NCBI GenBank assembly: GCA_007120815.1
Contig: SKMY01000163.1
Span: forward strand, 1-7,701
Length of the DNA: 7,701 bases
Reading direction: 5' to 3'
From: Syntrophomonadaceae bacterium
GTDB lineage: Bacteria; Bacillota_D; Dethiobacteria; DTU022; UBA8154
In this document: positions 1 to 4,751 of the stretch, one piece after another
Layout of the letters: each line of letters begins with the position of its first letter
Numbering within the stretch: the first letter of the stretch is position 1
Notes under the pieces: model-generated
The model's database searches: none
Told to the model about the DNA's origin: nothing
The model's input: only the letters and a program-made list of their open reading frames with translations
Made by a program: the position numbers and the translations under genes

Positions 1-1112
1 TGGCCGCCATGATGGGTATGATGGTAACCAACGACCTTTTCAACCTTTACGTCATGGTCGAGGTTGTGGGTATCGGTGCCTGCGGAATGGTTGTTGCGAA
101 AGGGGAAAAACTCTCCACCGAAGCGTCTTTACGCTACCTGATGCTGGCTACACTGGGATCAGGTTTCTTGTTGTTTGCCATCGGGTTTTTGTACCAGATT
201 ACGGGCAACCTGAACTACCCATACGTGGCGGCTGAGCTGGCCCGCGTATCGGACCAGTATCCCTTCTTAATGTGGGCCACCCTGAGCTTCCTGACCGTTG
301 GACTGGGTGTTAAAGCGGCCCTTTTCCCGCTTCACATCTGGCTGCCCGATGCCCACTCCTCGGCGCCATCGCCTTCCAGCGCCATGCTTTCCGGGCTTGT
401 GGTTAAAGTGTATATTGTCGCCATGGTCAAGATTTATTTCCTGGTGTTCGGGTTTGAACTCTTCCAGGAGACCTACATGCGCTACCTGATTCTTTTCCTG
501 GCCACGTTGGCCATTTTGGGCGGCTCGCTGTTCGCTTTTGTTCAGCTGGACTTGAAACGCCGCCTGGCCTACTCCACGGTGGCCCAGATCGGCTATATTT
601 TCCTTGGGTTCGGTTTGGGCACGGTTTGGGGAATTACAGCGGCCCTGCTCCACATTATCATTCACGCCTTTATGAAGGTCTGCCTCTTCCTATCAGCGGG
701 GGCCATTTACTACCAGACAGGTAAGAAAAAGGTGACGCATTTTTCCGGGTTGGGCTATAAAATGCCGGTTACCATGGCCGCTTTTACCGTTGCGTCCCTT
801 TCCATGGTAGGTATTCCCCTGTTTGGCGGATTTATCACCAAGTACGGCTTAGCTTTGGGAAGCCTGGAAATAAACAACCCGTATTTTATCGTCTTGATTG
901 TTTTAAGCGGCCTGCTTAACGCGGCCTACTATTTCCCGATTATCTGGCAGGCCTATTTTACCTCCGGGCACGATGTGAAAATGACCCTGGACACGGTTCC
1001 CAAGACCATGCTGGTTCCCATTGTGCTGATGGCTGTCGGGATTATTTATATGGGCATTTTCCCGGGGGATATCCTGTCTTTCCTGGAGCGCTTTGTCGTG
1101 CGGTTTTTATAA
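1..1112 (+). CDS. mnhD: Mrp-type Na+/H+ antiporter subunit D (MnhD/MrpD), 5'-truncated
   Basis: This is a polytopic membrane subunit of the proton-translocating transporter family (NuoL/M/N, MrpA/D), one of the ion-channel modules of a Mrp antiporter. The frame is open to the left edge (Ala-Ala before the first Met at 9), so the true start lies upstream. About 369 residues are visible against the usual ~490, so roughly 120 N-terminal residues and several helices are missing. Numbering from the Met at 9, the key residues are present: Glu18 in TM5 (YVMVEVVGIGACG), Lys102 and His109 in GVKAALFPLHIWLPDAH, Lys133 in SGLVVK, His215, His219 and Lys223 in HIIIHAFMK, and Lys278 in GGFITKYG. The stop TAA at 1110-1112 is followed 21 bases later by mnhE. 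The C-terminal half closely resembles the 489-aa subunit encoded at 3165 (GKKK linker, GLG..MP, LNAAY.FPI), so the two look like paralogues. Family assignment is secure; choosing MnhD rather than another MrpA/D-like label rests on motifs and the mnhEFG context. Confidence 0.93.
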   Translation, partial: AAMMGMMVTNDLFNLYVMVEVVGIGACGMVVAKGEKLSTEASLRYLMLATLGSGFLLFAIGFLYQITGNLNYPYVAAELARVSDQYPFLMWATLSFLTVGLGVKAALFPLHIWLPDAHSSAPSPSSAMLSGLVVKVYIVAMVKIYFLVFGFELFQETYMRYLILFLATLAILGGSLFAFVQLDLKRRLAYSTVAQIGYIFLGFGLGTVWGITAALLHIIIHAFMKVCLFLSAGAIYYQTGKKKVTHFSGLGYKMPVTMAAFTVASLSMVGIPLFGGFITKYGLALGSLEINNPYFIVLIVLSGLLNAAYYFPIIWQAYFTSGHDVKMTLDTVPKTMLVPIVLMAVGIIYMGIFPGDILSFLERFVVRFL

Positions 1113-1133
1113 TAACATGAAGGGGTGGTTACC

Positions 1134-1664
1134 TTGGCATTCTTCAACCGCCTATTGATGGAACGCATTAAGCGGGACATTACCGGCTCAATTTTTATTG
1201 CATGTCTGCTCCTGATCTTCTGGCTTTTGATTTCCGGAGACTTTGACTGGCAGCACGTGGTTACCGGTGTGATTCTTTCTGTACTGCTTACGATCTTTTG
1301 GAATCAGTTGACCATTTACGAGCGGGGTGAGACCCGCTTTACCTGGAGGCAGATCCGGATATTCCTGCGCTATTTCATCTTTTTAGCGCTGGAAATTATC
1401 AAGGCAAACTTTGTAGTGGCTTTTATTGTGCTCAACCCCAAGATGCAGATATCTCCAGGGATGATTGTATTAAAGGTCACGCTGAAAAAAGACCTGCCCC
1501 GGGTTTTTTATGCCAATTCGATCACCATGACCCCGGGAACCATATCCGTAGACCTGGAGGGGGATCGGCTTTTGGTGCATGGAATGACCCGGCACCATGC
1601 CTTTGGGGTGCGCAGCTGGTACCTTTACGATATTATGAAGGACCTGGAGGAGGAATCGGAGTAA
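1134..1664 (+). CDS. mnhE: Mrp-type Na+/H+ antiporter subunit E (MnhE)
   Basis: A small membrane subunit of the Mrp antiporter, equivalent to MbhA of membrane-bound hydrogenases; it has no catalytic residues of its own and is thought to help assemble and stabilise the complex. From the chosen start it is 176 aa. Hydrophobic segments lie at about 17-34, 40-57 and 76-100, followed by a soluble C-terminal domain with the family signature at about 128-151 (NSITMTPGTISVDLEGD, then LLVHGM). The start is a choice. The frame could begin at GTG 1125, but that codon lies inside the AAGGGGTGG ribosome binding site (1120-1128). TTG at 1134 is 5 bases after this site and is preferred; ATG at 1158 would shorten the hydrophilic N-terminus. 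The gene ends immediately before the mnhF start, with no base between them. Confidence 0.93.
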   Translation: MAFFNRLLMERIKRDITGSIFIACLLLIFWLLISGDFDWQHVVTGVILSVLLTIFWNQLTIYERGETRFTWRQIRIFLRYFIFLALEIIKANFVVAFIVLNPKMQISPGMIVLKVTLKKDLPRVFYANSITMTPGTISVDLEGDRLLVHGMTRHHAFGVRSWYLYDIMKDLEEESE

Positions 1665-1931
1665 ATGATTGAGGTAGTCATGATTATTCTTGCGGCCGGG
1701 GTTGGAATCCTGGGGCTGGCATCGATTTACCGTGCATTCGTGGGGCCGACGGCAACGGACCGGATTGTGGCTATGAACATGATCGTCACCACGGTGGTTG
1801 TCTATATTTTAATTTTCTCATACCTGGATGAATCGTACTTTTTCATAGATGTTGCCCTGCTGTTTATTCTTGCGGCCTTTATAGTTACCCTCTGTATATT
1901 GAAATTCTTGAGAGAAGGGCGTCTCTTTTAA
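1665..1931 (+). CDS. mnhF: Mrp-type Na+/H+ antiporter subunit F (MnhF)
   Basis: An 88-aa membrane protein of the MnhF/PhaF family (MbhB equivalent), normal length for the family. Three hydrophobic helices are predicted at about 4-22, 36-53 and 60-80. The conserved patch between helices 1 and 2 is intact (YRAFVGPTATDRIVAMN, with Arg23, Gly27-Pro28 and Asp32-Arg33), as is the acidic residue in helix 3 (Asp62, in FIDVALLFILA). The ATG directly follows the mnhE stop, and a GGAGGAGG site at the end of mnhE provides its ribosome binding site, so the two genes are probably translationally coupled. In most mrp operons mnhG follows at once; here a 273-base, hairpin-rich interval separates them. Confidence 0.94.
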   Translation: MIEVVMIILAAGVGILGLASIYRAFVGPTATDRIVAMNMIVTTVVVYILIFSYLDESYFFIDVALLFILAAFIVTLCILKFLREGRLF

Positions 1932-1934
1932 TAT

Positions 1935-1953
1935 GAAGTGGAGTTTCCGCTTC
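1935..1953 (+). repeat. Small hairpin just after the mnhF stop
   Basis: GAAGTGGA (1935-1942) and TCCGCTTC (1946-1953) form an 8-bp stem with one G-U pair and a 3-base loop, starting 4 bases after the mnhF stop codon. No T-run follows, so it is not a convincing intrinsic terminator. It carries the same GAAGC/GCTTC-like ends as the larger repeat downstream and may be a worn fragment of that family, or it may protect the 3' end of the upstream mRNA. Confidence 0.5.
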
Positions 1954-1978
1954 CTAAGGTATCGGTTCCGGTTATCTT

Positions 1979-2008
1979 CGCTTAAAAGCGCTGCGAGCTT
2001 ACGAAGCT
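1979..2008 (+). repeat. Two short inverted repeats flanking the main repeat
   Basis: CGCT-TAAA-AGCG (1979-1990) and AGCTT-ACG-AAGCT (1996-2008) are perfect short palindromes. The second overlaps the left end of the larger repeat unit that starts at 2003. Together with the hairpin at 1935-1953 they fill the interval between mnhF and the repeat; no coding potential is seen here. Confidence 0.4.
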
Positions 2009-2121
2009 GCGGGGATGGTTCTGGTGCTTTCGTAGCGAAGCGGAGGACCGGTTTTTAGGGAAAGCGACAGAACCGTCCCCCTGCTTCACGAGGATGCGCA
2101 AATGGCTGAGTAGTTACGCAG
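2003..2121 (+). repeat. Dispersed hairpin repeat (REP-like), copy 1, between mnhF and mnhG
   Basis: A long imperfect palindrome. The outer arms are GAAGC (2003-2007) and GCTTC (2083-2087). Inside them, 13 bases at 2011-2023 (GGGGATGGTTCTG) pair with 2068-2080 (CAGAACCGTCCCC), with one G-U. An inner hairpin, TGCTTT (2025-2030) with GAAGCG (2037-2042), also uses G-U pairs. The block 2003-2049 matches 7035-7081 at 42 of 47 positions, and 2058-2087 matches 7130-7159 at 29 of 30. A tail at 2094-2121 (ATGCGCAA...GAGTAGTT..GCAG) also resembles 7166-7192, so the unit extends past the hairpin. It contains no plausible gene. It could be a REP/MITE-type element moved by a transposase encoded elsewhere; that part is inference. 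Confidence 0.75.
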
Positions 2122-2167
2122 AACAAGTGCTGGTTGTTTATTTCCACCAAGGGAGGTGTGGATCCGT

Positions 2168-2191
2168 TTTCCGCCTGGCTGAAGGCGGAAA
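2168..2191 (+). promoter_or_regulatory. Hairpin overlapping the mnhG ribosome binding site
   Basis: TTTCCGCCT (2168-2176) and AGGCGGAAA (2183-2191) form a perfect 9-bp stem with a 6-base loop. The right arm ends inside AAAGGGG (2189-2195), the likely Shine-Dalgarno sequence of mnhG, whose start is at 2205. Folding would partly hide the AAA of the site while leaving GGGG exposed, so it could moderate mnhG translation, or it could be the scar of an inserted element. No T-run follows, which argues against termination. Confidence 0.45.
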
Positions 2192-2204
2192 GGGGATAGA
2201 CGGT

Positions 2205-2573
2205 ATGATGTTAATCATTCGCGAAATCCTGGCAGTTATTTTCCTTTTTGGCGGCCTGTTTTTCCTCAGCGTTGGTGTTGTAGGACTTATCCGCTTGCCG
2301 GATGTTTACAACCGGCTGCATGCCCTGGGCAAGTGCGACACCATGGGTACGGGGTTGATTATTGTAGGCATGATGCTGTTGGTTCCGGGCATGACCAACG
2401 TGGTAAAGCTGGCCTTGATGGGTGCCCTCACTTATACCATCAACCCGGTGATGACCCACCTGATCACCAAAACCGCTTACGTTCGGGGAACACCGATGAC
2501 AGAAGGCAGCTTTATTTTGAGCACCTATTACGAAGAAGACGAAGGCGAATTTTTCATGGGAGAGGGTGAGTAG
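2205..2573 (+). CDS. mnhG: Mrp-type Na+/H+ antiporter subunit G (MnhG)
   Basis: A 122-aa membrane subunit of the MnhG/PhaG family (MbhC equivalent), required together with E and F for a working Mrp complex. Three helices are predicted at about 6-28, 47-61 and 65-82. The family signature is intact: GLIRLPDVYNRLHALGKCD (27-45), then TMGTGL, and NPVMTHLITKTAY near the end. The C-terminus is unusually acidic (YYEEDEGEFFMGEGE). The frame is open further upstream to 2094, but those codons lie in the repeat and inter-repeat DNA and show no MnhG similarity. ATG 2205 (or 2208) fits the family N-terminus and follows AAAGGGG at 2189-2195. The DUF4040 gene begins 3 bases after the stop. The 273-base gap upstream contrasts with 0-37 bases at the other junctions up to 3165. 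Confidence 0.93.
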   Translation: MMLIIREILAVIFLFGGLFFLSVGVVGLIRLPDVYNRLHALGKCDTMGTGLIIVGMMLLVPGMTNVVKLALMGALTYTINPVMTHLITKTAYVRGTPMTEGSFILSTYYEEDEGEFFMGEGE

Positions 2574-2576
2574 TGG

Positions 2577-2828
2577 ATGGCAGTTATTTTTACGGAATAC
2601 ATTATATTCTTCCTGATGCTTCTCCTGGTTGCTGCAGCGCTTTCGGTCTTTATTTTTGAAGACCTGCTCTACGTGGTTATTATTTTCGGGGGATACAGCA
2701 CCATCATGTCCCTGATCTGGCAGCAGCTAAACTCTCCCGATCTTGCCATAACGGAAGCCGCTGTGGGCATCGGGGTTGCTATCCTGATGATCACCGTGGT
2801 GACCAAGGTTGGGAGGCGGCCGCAATGA
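2577..2828 (+). CDS. MbhD/DUF4040-type subunit (MrpA C-terminal module as a separate protein)
   Basis: An 83-aa protein with three hydrophobic helices (about 7-27, 31-48 and 60-77). It matches the MbhD / DUF4040 module that in classical MrpA forms part of the C-terminal region and in Mbh hydrogenases is a separate subunit. Recognisable features are FEDLLYVVIIFGGYST (27-42) and SPDLAITEAAVGIG (53-66), with Asp55 and Glu60 in the position typical of the family. The ATG follows GAGGGTGAG at the end of mnhG. The stop overlaps the next gene as ATGA (2825-2828), so translation is probably coupled. Its role is inferred: a membrane module joining the small subunits to the antiporter-like subunits, possibly on the Na+ path. 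Confidence 0.87.
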   Translation: MAVIFTEYIIFFLMLLLVAAALSVFIFEDLLYVVIIFGGYSTIMSLIWQQLNSPDLAITEAAVGIGVAILMITVVTKVGRRPQ

Positions 2829-3127
2829 CGTTCAACTGGCGAGAGTTTGTTTATGTTCTTATGATTTTTTTACTGGTTGCCATGGTTGCCCTGGTTCTTT
2901 TTATGACGGTCGTTGAAATGCCGCCGTATGGGGAGGTGACCAACCCAACCAATAATTACGTCATGCGCCGTTACGTGGATATTAGCGTGGAGGAAAGTGG
3001 CGGCTATAATTTCGTAACGAATATTCTACTGGATTACCGGGCGTATGACACCATGCTGGAAACCACCGTTTTATTTACTGCTGTAATGGCTATTATTGTG
3101 CTTTGGGGTGTAAAAAGCAGCAAATAA
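2825..3127 (+). CDS. MbhE-type subunit (MrpA/MnhB-like small membrane protein)
   Basis: A 100-aa protein with two hydrophobic helices (about 8-30 and 80-95) flanking a loop with MPPYGE (32-37) and the strongly conserved stretch NFVTNILLDYRAYDTMLE (62-79). This stretch is shared by the MbhE family and the far C-terminus of MrpA, which leads into MnhB in standard operons. It overlaps the preceding gene by 4 bases (ATGA), so the pair behaves as one split MrpA tail. In Mbh and many Mrp operons MnhB (MbhF) and MnhC (MbhG) come next. Here the next gene, 37 bases on, is instead an antiporter-like subunit. A shortened MnhB is unlikely because the MnhB core is absent. Confidence 0.85.
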   Translation: MTFNWREFVYVLMIFLLVAMVALVLFMTVVEMPPYGEVTNPTNNYVMRRYVDISVEESGGYNFVTNILLDYRAYDTMLETTVLFTAVMAIIVLWGVKSSK

Positions 3128-3147
3128 CCTGCTAGAGACCTGGTAAT

Positions 3148-3157
3148 AAAGGGGGTG
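3148..3157 (+). promoter_or_regulatory. Strong ribosome binding site that fixes a TTG start
   Basis: AAAGGGGGTG lies about 8 bases upstream of TTG 3165. No in-frame ATG or GTG lies in the early hydrophobic N-terminus near it, so this site supports TTG as the real start of the 489-aa antiporter subunit. Confidence 0.7.
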
Positions 3158-3164
3158 TTTTGGG

Positions 3165-4634
3165 TTGGAAATCGTAACAAGTTTACCATTATTTGCGGTA
3201 ATAATCCCGATACTGGGTGCAATAGTCCTTGTCTTTATACCGGAGAAGGATGACCATGTTCGCAATCCTCTTACCGTGCTCATCAGCCTGGTTACAGCTA
3301 TCATTGTTGTTTACCTCGTTCGCATGGTCCTGCTAGGCGATATCGTGCAGTATACGTTGCTGAATATTCTTCCCGGTCTAGAATTTTCTTTTCGTATTGA
3401 TCCTTTGGGTGCCCTTTTTGCCGGGGCTGCCTCGGTTTTATGGGTATTTGCCGTGGTTTACTCCATCGGTTATATGTCTCATGAGCACAACCGCAGGCGA
3501 TACTTCATTTTTTACCTGATGTCGCTGGGTATAACCATGGGGATAGCCTTTTCGGCCAATTTATTCACCCTGTATCTATTTTATGAAATGCTCACCCTGG
3601 CGACGTATCCCCTGGTTGTCCACGAGGGGAACAAGGAAGCCCAGGCGGCCGGTGTCCGCTACATGATTTACAGTTTCTTAGGAGCGGGCCTGGTGCTGTT
3701 CTCCCTGCTGATCACGTACGGCCTGGTAGGCACGCTGGCTTTTGAACAGGGCGGTGTGATGGGTGAAGTGCTTCAGTCGGCACCGTTTGTGCTGCGCATT
3801 ATTTTTATCACCTATGTCCTGGGCTTTGGCGTCAAAGCGGCCATTATGCCCCTGCATTCCTGGCTGCCTTCAGCCATGGCTGCGCCCACACCGGTTAGTG
3901 CGCTGCTGCACGCTGTGGCCGTGGTCAAGTCGGGGGTTTTCGGGGTGCTTCGGGTGATGTACTCCGTCTTTGGCACGGAGGTGATGATGGAGCTCAACCT
4001 GGGCGTAATCGTTGCGGTCCTGGTGTCCTTTACCATTGTGCTGGCATCGATTATCGCCATGCGCCAGGATGCGTTAAAGAAACGGCTGGCTTATTCCACC
4101 ATCAGCCAGTTGGGTTACATTACCCTGGGGGCCGGTTTGTTATCGCCCATGGCCCTGGGCGGTGGATTGATCCATATTGTGAACCACGCCTTGCTGAAAA
4201 TTACCCTGTTTTTCTGTGCGGGCGCGATTATTACGGTTACCGGAAAGAAAAAGATCAGTGAGCTAAACGGCCTGGGCCGGCGCATGCCGATAACCATGCT
4301 GGCTTTTACCATCGGTAGTATCGGTATGGTGGGCATTTTGCCCATCAACGGGTTTATCTCCAAGTGGTACCTGATGGGAGGAAGCCTGGAAGCGGGCATG
4401 CCCATATTTATTCTGATATTAATATCCAGCGCCATGTTAAACGCGGCTTACTTTTTCCCCATTGTTGCGGCGGCGTTTTTCAAGAAGGGCGATTTTGAAC
4501 GCCCCACGGGGCCTGAGGCGCCCTTAACCATGCTGCTGCCCATCGCCACGCTGGCTGTCATCTGCGTTATCGTTGGGATAAAGTTGAACCTGACCGTGCC
4601 GTATATCCACGATATTGTGACGTACCTGTTTTAG
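3165..4634 (+). CDS. Second antiporter-like subunit (MnhD / MrpA N-terminal-module type)
   Basis: A 489-aa polytopic protein of the proton-conducting NuoL/M/N-MrpA/D family, with about 14 predicted helices and a normal length for a D-type subunit. Key residues are all present: Glu141 in TM5 (FYEMLTLATYPLVV), Lys224 and His231 in GFGVKAAIMPLHSWLPSA, His249 and Lys255 in ALLHAVAVVKSG, His337 and Lys345 in IHIVNHALLK, and Lys400 in NGFISKW. The LLHA..VVK loop is more like NuoL/MrpA than MnhD. The second half (GKKKISELNGLG, MPITM, LNAAYFFPI) is very close to the first gene of the window. It starts at TTG 3165. It sits directly after the MbhD/MbhE pair and may stand in for the N-terminal module of a split MrpA. 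Family certain; A-type versus D-type is uncertain. Confidence 0.92.
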   Translation: MEIVTSLPLFAVIIPILGAIVLVFIPEKDDHVRNPLTVLISLVTAIIVVYLVRMVLLGDIVQYTLLNILPGLEFSFRIDPLGALFAGAASVLWVFAVVYSIGYMSHEHNRRRYFIFYLMSLGITMGIAFSANLFTLYLFYEMLTLATYPLVVHEGNKEAQAAGVRYMIYSFLGAGLVLFSLLITYGLVGTLAFEQGGVMGEVLQSAPFVLRIIFITYVLGFGVKAAIMPLHSWLPSAMAAPTPVSALLHAVAVVKSGVFGVLRVMYSVFGTEVMMELNLGVIVAVLVSFTIVLASIIAMRQDALKKRLAYSTISQLGYITLGAGLLSPMALGGGLIHIVNHALLKITLFFCAGAIITVTGKKKISELNGLGRRMPITMLAFTIGSIGMVGILPINGFISKWYLMGGSLEAGMPIFILILISSAMLNAAYFFPIVAAAFFKKGDFERPTGPEAPLTMLLPIATLAVICVIVGIKLNLTVPYIHDIVTYLF

Positions 4635-4643
4635 CGGCGCAGT

Positions 4644-4659
4644 GTTAAACAGTTAAACA
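4644..4659 (+). repeat. 8-bp tandem direct repeat
   Basis: GTTAAACA occurs twice without a gap (4644-4651 and 4652-4659), followed by GATTATACAG. It starts 10 bases after the second antiporter gene. It could be a small operator or part of a weak internal promoter (TATACA-like at 4663-4668), but no good -35 box at normal spacing is seen, so no promoter is called. Confidence 0.35.
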
Positions 4660-4671
4660 GATTATACAGAG

Positions 4672-4704
4672 ATGAAATATTTTGTAGGAGTGCAGGTGCG
4701 ATGA
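4672..4704 (+). CDS. Possible 10-aa leader micro-ORF
   Basis: An ATG at 4672 opens a ten-codon frame (MKYFVGVQVR) whose TGA overlaps the next micro-ORF start as ATGA (4701-4704). There is no good ribosome binding site at a proper distance. It may be chance; it is listed because it forms a chain with the next two starts. Confidence 0.15.
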   Translation: MKYFVGVQVR

Positions 4705-4751
4705 AAAATTCCTTTAAGATTAAAAATAAAAACCGGGGGGTGAATAGTTGA
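4701..4751 (+). CDS. Possible 16-aa lysine-rich leader ORF coupled to the next gene
   Basis: An ATG at 4701 with AGGAG 10 bases upstream (4686-4690) opens a 16-codon frame, MKNSFKIKNKNRGVNS, with four lysines. Its TGA (4749-4751) overlaps the ATG of the 674-aa antiporter gene as TGATG, and that gene's GGGGGTG ribosome binding site lies inside it. This arrangement is typical of translational coupling. No family is recognised. It may equally be a chance frame in a short AT-rich spacer. Confidence 0.3.
   Translation: MKNSFKIKNKNRGVNS

Noticed and set aside
267..665. Minus-strand ORF opposite mnhD, and similar antisense frames opposite the other antiporter genes
   Set aside because: The plus-strand frames have strong family motifs throughout; the antisense frames are compositional shadows.
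2158..2199. Short GTG leader ORF (MDPFSAWLKAERG) after the AAGGGAGGTG site
   Set aside because: The Shine-Dalgarno sequence is only about one base from the GTG, too close for normal initiation, and there is no further support.
2094..2204. N-terminal extension of MnhG by 37 codons starting at 2094
   Set aside because: The added codons begin inside the repeat tail, cross a perfect hairpin and show no hydrophobic or family character. ATG 2205 with AAAGGGG upstream matches the normal MnhG start.
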